Assembly: GCA_025642065.1 (NCBI GenBank)
Contig: JAODUP010001341.1
Span: forward strand, 1-64,000
Length of the DNA stretch: 64,000 bases
Origin: Paralvinella palmiformis
Taxonomy: Eukaryota; Annelida; Polychaeta; Terebellida; Alvinellidae
Direction: 5' to 3'
Numbering within the stretch: position 1 is the first letter of the stretch; every line of letters starts with the position of its first letter. Positions 23,099-34,019 of this stretch are shown piece after piece. Under the pieces are notes generated by a model that saw nothing but the letters and a program-made list of their open reading frames with translations, ran no database searches and had not been told where the DNA came from. A program made the translations under genes and the position numbers.

Positions 23099-23381
23099 CA
23101 AACCAATACCAGTTCTTGATTTAGGTCACATCTTAGAAGAAAATGGTGAATTGATTTCCAAAATTATTAAACAATAACCGAGTATATTTTCTCTGTTTTT
23201 AGTAACTAAATACTGTTTTACTATTTTGAACAGCGGTTCACAAACCATAATGCCAACTAATATGGTAATATTAACAGTTATTATATAACATTACTGGTTA
23301 CATACCTTTGACAGACTTGGCATGACAGTATACGGCTAGAAGCAGCAGAACAGCTTCAGAAAATACCTTAATCGGTGCCAT
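17115..23381 (-). CDS. Secreted papain-fold (clan CA, C39/C10-like) cysteine-peptidase-domain protein
   Basis: Five exons join in phase (23306-23381, 19325-19432, 18857-18961, 18582-18766, 17115-18425) to encode 594 residues. Residues 1-22 form a signal peptide (hydrophobic VLLLLAVYC core), so the protein should be secreted. The middle (about 60-370) is charged and unrecognised, with an acidic stretch DGDEDEDE near 201-208. The C-terminal domain has NGCDVGCGPVAWSMVFGYYD (candidate nucleophile Cys near residue 395), EWHYPVATQ (His near 536) and a late YLHMGWG block, the order and spacing of C39/C10-type peptidases. All catalytic-domain codons are in the long last exon. Upstream lie a TATA box and short leader; downstream a polyA signal. 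Proteolytic activity is inference: the third catalytic residue and substrates are not known, and no activation site is evident. Confidence 0.85.
18582..18766 (-). CDS. Peptidase gene, exon 4
   Basis: 185 bases between acceptor TATCTAG and donor CAG|GTAACA. It encodes DYDVLAKGLVPSPTSLLR, then RKCFRFYVLTSGGEMMC and LPEKLILQ; phase 1 in, phase 0 out. Confidence 0.88.
18857..18961 (-). CDS. Peptidase gene, exon 3
   Basis: 105 bases between acceptor CATCTAG and donor ACAG|GTTTGG, phase 1 both sides. Encodes PVPLYREDLADDYVAYWEVE and YDAEYITVSSGPGTG. Confidence 0.88.
19325..19432 (-). CDS. Peptidase gene, exon 2
   Basis: 108 bases between acceptor TGTTACAG and donor AGAG|GTACTT, phase 1 both sides. 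Encodes NTENEHVLDRDIQMSLDAQQ, then IIIDEIGVRRLDKIR. Confidence 0.88.
19620..20310 (+). repeat. Long-range inverted repeat, left arm
   Basis: The reverse complement of this segment is found in pieces at about 26990-28755: for example AATGTCGTCAAAG/CTTTAACGACATT around a GTCGTTGTTAAAA-type block, CCAAAAGCGCAGTGGTTAGA, and GATACTCATCATATTGGACT. The right arm carries extra inserted sequence. It is probably two copies of one unclassified repeat in opposite orientation. Confidence 0.75.
20533..20606. repeat. (TA)n microsatellite
   Basis: TA tract of about 74 bp in intron 1 of the peptidase gene. Confidence 0.95.
20735..20985 (+). pseudogene. hAT transposase C-terminal (dimerisation) relic
   Basis: Plus-strand reading gives RAVIARSVPMNTAEVERLFS followed by TMK and a stop. 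This matches the hAT dimerisation signature (P.S.AEVER.FS). Only this short C-terminal part is visible. Confidence 0.65.
21855..21947. repeat. Compound (TA)n-(GA)n microsatellite
   Basis: TA tract to about 21906 followed by a GA tract with one interruption. Confidence 0.93.
23031..23094. repeat. (TA)n-(TG)n microsatellite
   Basis: A short TA run followed by a TG tract of about 50 bp. Confidence 0.93.
23306..23381 (-). CDS. Peptidase gene, exon 1 (start codon and signal peptide)
   Basis: ATG at 23379-23381 starts MAPIKVFSEAVLLLLAVYCH, then AKSVK. Donor AAAG|GTATGT leaves phase 1, exactly fitting exon 2. The first ATG after the TATA box is used. Confidence 0.88.
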
Positions 23382-23449
23382 AGCTGGCTAGCTGCTGTCT
23401 GAGTTCTGGCTTCTTAAATCGAATCACGTTTGCGCAGCTTGGTCTTCCA

Positions 23450-23456
23450 TTATATA
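23450..23456 (-). promoter_or_regulatory. TATA box of the peptidase gene
   Basis: TATATAA (within CTATATAATGG) on the minus strand, about 70 bases upstream of the start codon. A start site about 30 bases downstream would give a leader of roughly 40 bases. Confidence 0.55.
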
Positions 23457-23759
23457 GACTATCAGCAAGTGTTTGAATTTATTTGCTGTTAAAATATTCA
23501 GGTATAAGAATGTTAACATGTCTCAGACCACTTTTTTCTTCTTTTCTTAGCGTGACTTGACATATACCGTACGTATTTAGTGAATATGGGCAGATAATAC
23601 ATTACTTACCACTTCTTTTGATATAATATTTAATGTATAAGAATGACCGAAATGGCAGTGTTTAACGTGGCTGGAAACCTCAAATGAGGCAGACGAATAT
23701 GGTCTGTACTTTATAGCTTCCCCGCGGAGACTAATTCTAAATAAATTTACAACTTAGAA

Positions 23760-23935
23760 TATATGGCCTTTTCGGTGGAGAAAATCCTTGCCAGTTGCCT
23801 TGCTGGGTGAAAAACTCCTCCTACTGTAGTGTCACTGCCGATGCACGAACCTGCGACCTCCTGCACATAATGACCGTAGCCATAGGTAAATAGTCTCACG
23901 CTCTATCAATGGGGTAAAAGAGGCGGTGACTCATC
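23760..23935 (-). mobile_element. tRNA-derived SINE relic
   Basis: On the minus strand: A-box-like TTGATAGAGCGTGAGAC, B-box-like GCAGGTTCGTGCATC, then CTACAGTAGGAGGAG and CAACTGGCAAGG, the last parts shared with the repeat at 6711-6860. Ends approximate. Confidence 0.55.
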
Positions 23936-24463
23936 AGTATAAATATAGGCCACTGACTTGACTACGTTAACGTTGATATAATTAAATGGGTTTTAATTCC
24001 AGGTAAATCAAAGTTAGACAATGTATATTGGGAAGCTATATTAGATAAATAACTAGGGTCTATCTTCGCATCCTTTTTCATTCGCTTCTTTCACATTGGC
24101 TTTCAAATGTATGGCGTCGTCAAAACAGAAGTTCATAGAAGGGCAAAGTACAGTTATCTCATGGAGTATAAGGGCTTTTGATTTCAAAGCAAACAAAGGC
24201 TTTTCATTAAGTTATTATTACTAGAACTTTCAAGTTTTGGTCGGTAATTACTTCAGCCTGACATTAGAGACAAGGTAATTTAATGAGTATGAATTCTTTC
24301 AATGAACTTTTAATAGCAAAGAGAACGCTCCAATGTAATGGAGTATAATTAGCAAGTGAGGCAATTAAATGTTTTGTCTCTGTCTAATGGGTTTTCAGAG
24401 CACTAAATTTACAACAACAAAAAAAGGTAGAAACAAACTCAGCCTGTTATATTATATATTTAC

Positions 24464-24469
<6 letters not shown>

Positions 24470-24530
<61 letters not shown>
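24470..24530. repeat. (TA)n microsatellite
   Basis: TA tract of about 60 bp. Confidence 0.95.
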
Positions 24531-24535
<5 letters not shown>

Positions 24536-24599
24536 CAAACAAGAACATATCAGAATTTTTTTCTGAAATTAAACTCGTTATCAAATGTAGCACGAAGAT

Positions 24600-25090
24600 T
24601 ACATACATTGTGTTTTTAAAGATGTTCATAGGAATGAGAAAGTTTACAGCATTGTCCAGATGTATGTATGATAATGAAATCTTTTTCATCTGCATTAAGC
24701 CTATGTCTGAAGTTTGTCATCCAGCCAAAATTATCACTGAGACAGTCACCTAGCTGTGTAAGAGAAATATCTGAGTCTGCTGTAGCTATATATATATATA
24801 CTTGGGTGTCGTGTACACATAAAATATGATATAATTTGTGGCTGAGAATTAGAGAGCTAAGTGGTACAGTATACAAATTAAACAGCAGCGGCTAAGAACA
24901 GAGCCTTGGGGCACGCGGCTAAACATGAGAACCTCTTCTGGAAAACATTTTCTTATTTTTATTGATTGAGACCTGCCAGTTAAGAATGAACAGATCCAAG
25001 TGAGTGTTGTCCCCTATATCCGAACGAATCAGAGGGGCGACCTAGAAGAACAGAATAATCGATTATGTCAAAAGCTCCAGATAAATATAA
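24600..25090 (-). pseudogene. LINE (L2/CR1-like) reverse-transcriptase fragment
   Basis: Minus-strand frames spell the core of a non-LTR RT with several frame shifts: a degraded PQGSVL segment (CPKALFL frame-shifted, near 24880-24920), LYTVPLSSLILSHKL, CVHDTQVY in place of YADDTQLY, then SDISLTQLGDCLSDNFGWM and LNADEKDFIII. Order and spacing match L2/CR1-type elements. Inactive. Confidence 0.7.
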
Positions 25091-25482
25091 TAGTGTTAGT
25101 ACTGTGACCTTTACTGTGGCTGTGGACTTTCAGTCGAGCGGTTTATATAGAGCGAAATTGGTATTTGTCACACACACGCAAGAGTTTCGCGACTTCAGTG
25201 AACCTCCAATTTATTTAATGAGAAGCTCGTGTATATTGTTTTCCGAGTCTGTCGCCTGTCCATATTGAGTGTAGCTGTAAATAGTTCCATTCGTTTATAG
25301 TTTTTACGCATTGTTGTGTTTCGTCAACAAACGTGTTTGGACTGAGAAGTTACTCTTATACAGCGCCTTGAAGCAAATCCAACAAGGATATCTAATCAGA
25401 GCTAGAAAAACCTCCGTGTACCTAGATTGTCTTTGAGTGGATTGGGGGGAAATCCTTAAATCTTTACATACTTATAAATATT

Positions 25483-25489
<7 letters not shown>

Positions 25490-25544
<55 letters not shown>
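25490..25544. repeat. (TA)n microsatellite
   Basis: TA tract of about 55 bp. Confidence 0.95.
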
Positions 25545-25547
<3 letters not shown>

Positions 25548-25668
25548 TTCGTTTTCATTTAGACCATGAATGTATGTGAATGTACCAGAATTTGTAACAA
25601 AATGAATGGCATCACATTATGGATCAGCATTGGTTAGGAACTGAGGCTAAATTTATTAACGCTATATT

Positions 25669-26348
25669 TTGCACCAAACATTCAATACAAAATCCATGAG
25701 AAACCTGCTTGCTCTATTGAATGTCAATTTTCATGACATTTTAAATATAACAAATCGGGTTTTAATAGAAAAAACCAAAACCATAAATATTTTATTTTTA
25801 AACGAAAATATTCAATATTCACTATTATTATTACCACCTTCGGCAAAGCTTTCACATATTATAAATTGAAATCTGTATTAGCTTCCTATAAGGCAATATA
25901 TTACATTTATGTATATTATGAATATAATTTTCAATATACTCCTCTGGATTAGAGTGCAATTTACATTCGAAGTCGTAATTCGATTTATTTTTAATCAATA
26001 TTCATTAAAAATTTTAATAATTTGGAAATGTACATTACTTTACCAAAAGACAAAAACAATAAACACTTCATATGTCATATTATAGCCATATACCAGTTTT
26101 GTAATTTTGATGAAATTAAAAAGCAATTTCCTTATTTGAGGCCAACAGGGAAACCTGCTCTAAAACGTATCAGTCAATTTTTGATTGAATACAATGAGCA
26201 CCGATTAACCTGCTCACTGGTTGAAAACGTTCCTCATTTTAAACACCTAATTAATGTCTACCCAACATCAAATGTTTTACCACTTAGCGAACTGGTTACA
26301 CTATTCTTTCACCAATGTTCGATGTATACAAGACATAATTCAGTCTAA
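25669..26348 (+). other. Two adjacent unrecognised ORFs (25669-25869 and 26022-26348)
   Basis: The second encodes 108 residues (MEMYITLPKDKNNKHF, then FDEIKKQFPYLRPTGKPALK and ISQFLIEYNEHRLTCSLVE). The composition is protein-like rather than repeat-derived, but there is no known motif, no clear splice sites and no supporting context. They could be chance ORFs in AT-rich DNA or the relic of an unidentified element. Confidence 0.25.
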
Positions 26349-27091
26349 TCACCTGTGAATATTATTATCAGGATATCTTTCTTCCTGTACTTTTGAATGA
26401 CCGTGAATTGTTTCTCTCACCCAGATCTTCTTACTACACATAAAAAGATAATAAAACTATTATTGCTTTGGTAAATTACGTCCTTCACGCGAGTCAAGTC
26501 ATTCTTCTATATTCATTAGACTTAATTTTATGCCGTATCATTATATTTGCATCTTGTACAGTTTTTGCCGAAACAAATCATTATTTTTGTTTTCTTTAAT
26601 AATGTTGCAGTACCTCTAAGAAAAAAAAACAAAAAAAACAAGCCTGTTATTGTTATTATCAATAACAATCTGCTACGGTAAAAATCGTCATTGTTGAAAT
26701 ATTCTGATGACGATTTATTTGCGTTTTGTACAGATTTCAAAATTGAAATTAAGAAGTACCATATCTATATATGATAACAATCCATTTTCATTCAAGATGA
26801 AAACAAATAAATTGCTTTCTACTATTGCTCTTATCAATAACAAGAAATTTCTGTTTTCGTTATTTTAAAATAATAATATAACCTAAATAGCAGTTATTTT
26901 ACGTGACTTGGCTATCTGAAATGAGGCATATGGTCTGTAATTTAGTGGTCCAAAATAGCAAATACATCTAATAACACAAACATATAAAATATATAAATAT
27001 ATTACAATTCCAGGATAGCACGAGAAAGTGAAAACACTTATCACCATTGTGTTCACTGTGAAAAACTTTAGAACACTTTAGAAGATACATC

Positions 27092-27097
<6 letters not shown>

Positions 27098-27137
<40 letters not shown>
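27098..27137. repeat. (TA)n microsatellite
   Basis: TA tract of about 40 bp. Confidence 0.93.
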
Positions 27138-27138
<1 letters not shown>

Positions 27139-27170
27139 GATAAAGTGAAACGTTTAAACAATTAATTTAA

Positions 27171-27630
27171 AATTAAAAAGAAACATAAAATAACCATTCT
27201 GTGGTAAATGTTCAAAAAACTATTCTGGCTGTTTTTATAATGTTAGTGCTTTCAGGTAACATACGACCCGAAGTCACGACATAATTCTTCTCTGTTTAAT
27301 AAACTAAACCAGTCACAGTCTCATGCCCTTTCTTTGTTATAAGACGTTAACATCATTATAAATTAAGTTTTGATTACAGCTCGTAAACACATCCTATAAT
27401 TAAAAAGAAGCATAAAGCAACCATTCATTGGTAAATGTACAGAAAATATTTTATCACTGTTTTTGTAATGCTAGGGCATTCAGGTAACACACTCTACCCG
27501 AAGTCAAGACACAATTATTCTCTCTGTAATAAACTAAATCAGTCACAGTCTCATACCCTTTCTTTGTCATAAGACGTTAACATCATTATAAATTACGTTT
27601 TAATTATAACTCGTAAGCAAATTCTATATT
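27171..27630 (+). repeat. Tandem duplication, unit about 228 bp
   Basis: 27171-27398 and 27399-27630 are diverged direct copies (shared TAAGACGTTAACATCATTAT, CAGTCACAGTCTCAT, ATTAAAAAGAA). No coding capacity. Confidence 0.85.
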
Positions 27631-28759
27631 GTTTTTGTGATTTATTTTCCAAGTTACAAGTAAATGTTTAATATAATTCCTGGGTCTATTTTGCTGCACT
27701 ACTTATATTTACGATACCCCAAAAGCGCAGTGGTTAGATCATAGTGCAGAATATTTACAGTTTTTCTGTTCCAATCCAACTAATATATGTATTTGTTAGA
27801 AGTCTCATTAAGAAGCTGTTGAATAAATAAAACAATAATGGCTCAAACAGCCATCTAAAAACTAAACATATGACGGGCGTTTTTTGTTTGTTATATTCCT
27901 TTAACTTCTCATAATAAATACAAGATATCAAAAGGTCGCAGATTCCGGTCAACTGGCACAAAAGTTTGGTAAAATAGCCATCTTCCCGAATCTTCCCAGA
28001 TCTATATACATTCTCTACTTCGCATTATTATTGAAATATCTGAAATCTACTTTCCAGGATTAAGCCGATAACAATCATTTAAAATAATCAACGAATTGAG
28101 ACTTCCCGTGGAGAGATCATTTTCGATTGAAGTACACTCCTCGAACGTCATCATCAACAGAACTGAGTACAAATCGATTGACTGTAATCATGAAGTAAAA
28201 TACAGTTTCTAACCTCGATGTCGCTTAAATTCGATGTAGAAGATTTTCTGTATTTTTGATAAAATAGCCAAGTGTTAGTTTTTAAAGGGCCGTTTAACAC
28301 CTGGTACTAATGTTGAATAAGTATACACATGACTAGGTTAATTACCTCTTGATCAGGTTAAATATATGGGGGATATTGTTTTAAATAAATCAGTTGTAGG
28401 TTTAGTTAAAGGAAAGCCAAGCGGTTGTACAGGTTTGAATATATAATGAATAGTGTTAATCGAATATTGTGCATTTTGCACAATATTCGTTTAACATATT
28501 TCATTTTTTTAACTTATACGATACTCATCATATTGGACTTTACTAATTAATTATGTCCAAATGACTACCATATACATATCATATTAAATAATGTCGTTAA
28601 AGATTGTTTTTAACAACGACATTCTTAATTGGCGCAGGTATATTTTCTAACGCTTATTAATGAGACATCTCTATTTAATTTGGATATATCCGTGAAATAG
28701 TTTCTGGGATCTTTCGCCACCGACGCCTTTTCGATACTGGGCCCATCTGCCAATAATAA

Positions 28760-30560
28760 TGTATATTTAATAAAGCGCCCTTATTAGCAGGAGCCATTCA
28801 AAGGCGCTGTACAAATAATATGTAATATAATAATACCCCAAATAATGTCTGTAAAAACCCAGTAATGATTTAAAAGATAATAATTATTTATCTGTGAAAG
28901 CGACCTTAAATAGGTGTGTTTTTAGAAGAGACTTAAAATTTTCAAGAGATGACGCATTTCTAATATCTGCCGCAACCTATTCCACAAAGTGGGGGCTGCA
29001 ACACTAAACGCACAATCACCATATGACTCGAAGAGAGACACTGGCACCTGCAATAGTATCTGACTGGATGACCTGAGTTTTCGGGATGACTTTCTAATGG
29101 ACACCAGTTCACACAGGTATTCTGGCGCCATATCATTAATAGATTTATAAGTTATTAACAGAATCTTAAAATGGATACGCTGTCTAACAGGTAGCCAATG
29201 TAGTTTTTGAAGAATTGGGGTGATATGATCATATTTTCTAGTATTTGTTACAATGCGAGCTGCACTATTTTGAATTCGCCGAAGGCGATTAATGTTATAA
29301 TCATATATGCCATATAACATGGAGTTACAATAGTCTATACGAGATGTAACAAAGGCATGAACTACAGTTACTAGTGATTCTTGTGTCAAGAATGCTTTTA
29401 AACAGTGGATGTTCTTAAGATGGTAGTAGGCAGCTCGGCATACTGATGTGACATGTTCATGCATGTTAATACATTGGTCAAAAATAACCCCTAGATTTTT
29501 TACTGACCCATTAGGGGTAATCGAAGATGTACCCATCTGTAATGCTGGTGTCTTTAGGGATTTAACACAAAGTGGTGATGCCAAATATAAAATATTTGTT
29601 TTATTATCATTTAGTTTTAGAAGATTTTGAGTCCATAGCCGGATATCGGCAATACAATGTTCCAAATTCTTCAAGGAAGAGGAGAAATTTAACTCATTGT
29701 CAGGATTCAGTGATATATACAGCTGTGTGTCATCAGCATACAAGTGATATTTAACCCCATATCACTGCCAAATGACCCCAAAAGAACGGGTATACATTGT
29801 GAAAACCAGAGGACCAAGAACTGAACCCTGTGGTACACCAGATAACAAAAACTGAATGTCAGATAAAATACCATGAAAAGCCACTCTCTGGGAGCGTTGT
29901 TCCAGATAGGATCTAAACCATTCAAGTACTCTACCTGACAGACCAAACATGTCTTTTAACCTAGAGAAAAGTACAATATGGTCAACTGTATCAAATGCAG
30001 CAGACAAGTCCAGAAGAATAAGTATTACTGGCTTACCTTGATCAATTGACATCATAATATCATTTTTCACTCGAACCAAGGCTGTTTCAGTGCCGTGACC
30101 ACTTTTATAGGCACACTGTAGTGATTCATTAAGGTTATTATTGATTAAATATTTGTTTAGATGGAAAGCAACTGCCTTTTCTATAACGTTAGATAAAAAT
30201 GTAAGATTTGAAACAGGTCTGTAATTGTTTAGAATATTACAGTCCATGGTGTGTTTTTTTATTAATGGTTTTACAAGGGCAGCTTTCATGGATCTTGGGA
30301 AAACACCCAGAGATAATGATTTATTAACTATATTTGTAATTGGGTTTATCAGAACATCCAGACAATCTTTCACAAGCCATGTAGGCACAGGGTCAACTGC
30401 ACAGAAAGCATTAGATGACTTTTTCAGCAACTGTCTGATATCAGTCTCTGTAAAAGGCTCAAATGTATCCATCATGGATATAGGCATACAATGAAGGTAA
30501 ATCGTCGGAAAGTTATCAGAAAAATCATCACTTGCTATATTAGACTACCCAATGCAATGA
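28760..30560 (-). pseudogene. LINE (L2/CR1/jockey-like) reverse transcriptase, 5'-truncated
   Basis: On the minus strand 30487-29762 encodes PVPTWLVKDCLD, VKPLIKK, YRPVSNLTFLSNVIEK, LLDLSAAFDTVDH, FRSYLEQRSQRV and SGVPQGSVLGP. The frame breaks before the catalytic box and resumes at 29743-28922 with MYADDTQLYIS, WTQNLLKLNDNKT, VKNLGVIFDQ, RRIQNSAARIV and LHWLPVRQRI. These are the standard motifs of a non-LTR RT in order. The endonuclease domain is absent. The 3' tail (CAGCGCCTTTGAATGG, GGGCGCTTTATTAAATAT) is shared in part with the SINE at 12.6 kb. One frameshift at the active site makes it inactive. Confidence 0.88.
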
Positions 30561-31282
30561 GTTAGTTATAGTAGCTGATTACACCGCCCACATCCCTCGT
30601 TTGATCCAACACCCAAATTCACATTACTCCGGCCTTCTCTTCACGAATCGGAGTTGGTTATATACTTCACTTCAACCTTCGACATAGGCCCCCGTATAGT
30701 GCTGTAGTCGTGGTCACACGTTGGAATAGGGGTTGTTTTACTGATATTCCGATTATATGACAACATGGGCCAGCTTATTCTGTTTTTTATTTGAGAATTT
30801 GCCGGTTATCGTACGCCGATATATTGTATAAGATTGTTGTCTCTTAAGACTGGAGGATAACCATATCTGGCGAATGCTATAAAAATGGTAATACGCGTCG
30901 CTAAAAATGAAAGCATGCCGTTGCAACGAAAATACCACGTGACGCAAGATGCGATAGATCTTAAGCAAATAATAAACATAATGTAAATATTTCGTTTGTA
31001 ATAAAATATTTTAATGTACTTATTATCTGATGCATTTATTCTAATTCTAAGTAAATTACATTCAGAGCCTTCCAGAGAAGAAGGGTTATAGAAATTACAC
31101 GATGAACTTTATTTAATTATTTCTAATTGTTGTGTTAATAACCCGCAAATATAATATTAGACATAAAAAATGTTAAATTCGATAGCAGGGCTTCAACTCT
31201 TCTGTAAATCCATAATTGTAAGGGAACATTTTCCCAAATTAATTATTGCCAATTTGTGCAGTTTTAAATGTTAAATACTGTG

Positions 31283-31470
31283 CACCTCCGTGGTCTAGCG
31301 GTAGCGTGCTGGACCACAGATCACTACTACCCGTGTTCGAATCCCGGCGTGGGCATATCTGAAGCTTGTTTCGTCTTTCACTTCGTCTCATTACCTTTGG
31401 AAGTCGCTCGGCCCATTTAGCCTACCTTGTGTACAAAAGTGGCCGTAAAACATCAATCATCATCATCTTT
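31283..31470 (+). mobile_element. tRNA-derived SINE
   Basis: The best-preserved copy: A-box TGGTCTAGCGGTAGCG, B-box GTGTTCGAATCCCGGCG, a body through TTGGAAGTCGCTCGGCCC, and a simple tail (ATC)n near 31460-31468. The head also occurs at 7477. The tRNA-like part does not fold as a normal tRNA. Confidence 0.8.
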
Positions 31471-31559
31471 TAAATGTTAAATATTAATGTAAAACGTTAG
31501 CCTAGGTAAACATACTCTTCTACTTGATCAAGTTGGATTCAATTAACATATACTGCCTT

Positions 31560-32290
31560 GGTTGTTCTTGTGGTTCCTGCCATGATTTTTGTTTTTCTCA
31601 TGGTCATTTTCGTTCCACATTTCCTGCTTGCTTTGTCCAAAGTCCTTTACAGCGTGAACTATTATTATAATATCATCTGCAAATCATAGATGGTTGAGTT
31701 TCTTTCCATTAATATTGATACAATTTTTTTGTCCAGTCTATAGTCCTAAAGAATTTCTGCAAGCAGGCTATGAATAACTTTGGTGACATGGTGTCTCCTT
31801 GTCGGATACTCTTCTTTATTTTTTTGCTATCTTTTTGCAGAAAAACTGTTGTGGAGTTATCTGTGTAGATGTCTCTCATTAATTTGATGTAGTTGCTGTT
31901 GATTCCTTGTTCCCGCAGTGCTTCTAGAACCGAATGAGTTTCCACAGAATCAAAAGCTTTCTCGTAATCCACAAATGCCATGCTGAATAGTATGTTGTGT
32001 TCCAGGCATTTTTCCTTTAGCTGGTTTATAGTATGGATGTGGTCGATGGTTGAGAAAATTGTTCTGAATCCGACTTTTTTCTTTGGCTGGTTGCTGTCTA
32101 GGACACTTTCCAGTCTGTTGATCATTACTTTACTGAAGAGTTTGTAGATGTTGGAGACCAGATTGATGGGTCTATAATTCTTTATATCATTTATATGCCC
32201 CTTTCTGTGTAGGATTTTCATATTTGGTTCTGTCCAATGTTGTGGAAATGGTCTTCTCTGTAGGCATGCTGAGAATAATATTTCCTTTAA
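31560..32290 (-). pseudogene. RTE-like LINE reverse-transcriptase fragment
   Basis: Minus-strand frames give KNYRPINLVSNIYKLFSKVM, GFRTIFSTIDHIHTINQL, AFVDYEKAFDSVETHSVL and RQGDTMSPKLF, then FADDIIIIVHAV after a frame break (about 31650-31690). The combination of STIDHI, DYEKAFDS and RQGD is typical of RTE-type elements. Truncated at both ends; inactive. Confidence 0.8.
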
Positions 32291-33078
32291 TTAATGATAT
32301 AAGGGGCATTAATTGCAATTTAGAAGGATGAAACCATGACCTAATGGATATAAAGATATTGAATTCATTTATGACTGCAATTATCATTAATTTAATGTAA
32401 TGCAAATCCCTATATAACATTGAGTCCCAGTCAAACATGTCAGAAAATCACTGATCTCTTCAACTTCGAAATTATCACTAGTAACCGAGATTGTCCAAAG
32501 CTTTGCTATGAAGGTTATTCTTACACCAAGAAAGGAACCAAGAAGACTACTCTCGGCTGGGAGTGTAGACAGCATTGAACACGTTCATGCAAGGGCGCAA
32601 TTGTCACTGATCTGCAGGTAAATGGAATGCCCATGTTGCATAAAATATTAGAAAAATGTATATCTGGCTTTGGATAAAGGTTATGACGTCTTTCTAAATA
32701 AAAGTTGTATTGTTGTACATTCCATATTATCACAGTTTTGATTATTTATAAAATATGGAAATGAAATTAACAAATTTTTAACTGGAATTGGAATTGAAAT
32801 TTCCTACAAAATATTAAATCCACAAATTAATTTACCATTTAATTTTTTAATTAAGAAATATTTCTTCCATGACAATTCTATTTGGAATATAAAATACTCT
32901 GAGTAGATATTCGAATTTGTTCAATTCTATAATAAAATATGGAATGTGTATTATTGTTGTTTCATATTAAAGGGTCAAATGGCCGGGGGGGGGGGGCAAT
33001 TGAACTAGAGGGCAAATGTCTTGAGAAACGGACTGGCTTAGCAACCTTATCCCTTGTGAACATTTCGTCAAATCTTGG

Positions 33079-33079
<1 letters not shown>

Positions 33080-33140
<61 letters not shown>
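33080..33140. repeat. (TA)n microsatellite
   Basis: TA tract of about 60 bp. Confidence 0.95.
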
Positions 33141-33142
<2 letters not shown>

Positions 33143-34019
33143 TTGTTTTCTCATCTATGCAACAACTGAAGAAAACTAGGCATCATCAAATGATTGGGTT
33201 ACAAATATTATTGCATGTCTGTGAGAAATCTGTGACATATTTAATGGATAATAATCTAATAATGCTATAAGCAAGCAAATTGTATGTGTAAGTCCTGTTA
33301 TTTATACACATATATAGGGTTTATTCGTGAATAAAAAGACATGGAAGACGTAAGTTCAAGCCCTTATATTTTCTCGACTGGACTATGACAGTGCATTGTT
33401 CTATGTTACACCTCTATGTTACTTCTCTCTGACAAACCGCCTGGGGCGATTGAATGAGAGATCCCCAGTGACATGAGTACACTCTGCTTGTAGGTTTTCT
33501 ATCAATTTCCATAAGGAGGGATGATCCTAGCCAACAAGGGTGTGGAATCTGTTGTTCCAATTCTCACATATGTTACTTGTTCGTGGTTGGTGGGACATGA
33601 TAATGACACGCATCTTGTGGTTCACAAATTGCAGTTCATTCACCTTTCATTGTTTTTCTGAATAAAGCTGCCTTATTCTCCTCATATCTGTCCATTATTA
33701 GTTAAGAAATATCAACAAATTTCAATAAAATAGTCAGACATCCACCTAATGTTTGATTTCATACGTTGCATTGAAAAATAGTTGTCCAAAATGGCGTTAG
33801 GCCAAAACGTCCGGGTCAAAACATCTGTTGATGAAAAAGTCCTAGATTCCATTGTTCCATGATATCCCCCCCCTCTCTCTCTCTGGCCAACCGCCTAGAG
33901 CGAGTTCAGAACTGTCGAATAAGTTAAGTGACGATATTTAACTTGCAGCAAGTAAAGAAAGGTTTTGTAAGGTTCTTGAAAGCTATTTATGTAACTAGTT
34001 AGCTATTTATAATAGCTAT

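Larger units (their letters stand above)
19433..23305 (-). other. Intron 1 of the peptidase gene, rich in repeats
   Basis: Holds one arm of a long-range inverted repeat (19620-20310), TA, GA and TG microsatellites, a hAT relic (20735-20985), and 21750-21815 (CCTGATGAAG-like, GGTCGAAACCGG), the sort of stretch seen near retroelement 3' ends. The plus-strand stretch 22318-22470 reads LTEEEFFAHNKTEDDRSADH and may be another transposase tail; not identified. Confidence 0.6.
26990..28755 (-). repeat. Long-range inverted repeat, right arm
   Basis: Carries, in reverse orientation, the blocks of 19620-20310: TCCAGGATA-type end, the AAGTTACAAGTAA and CCCCAAAAGCGCAGTGGTTA segment (27650-27740), and 28540-28750 (AGTCCAATATGATGAG and TTCGATACTGGG matches in reverse). 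It also contains inserted material including a TA tract and the 27171-27630 tandem duplication, and ends where the LINE begins. Confidence 0.7.

Noticed and set aside
26022..26348. Endogenous viral gene
   Set aside because: No viral motif could be recognised; kept only as an unassigned ORF.
30225..30494. Plus-strand ORFs over the LINE (29448-29754, 30225-30494)
   Set aside because: Antisense shadows of the minus-strand reverse-transcriptase relic.
31283..31356. A tRNA gene
   Set aside because: A- and B-boxes are present but the acceptor and other stems do not pair well, and the sequence runs into a SINE body with a simple-repeat tail and has a relative at 7477.
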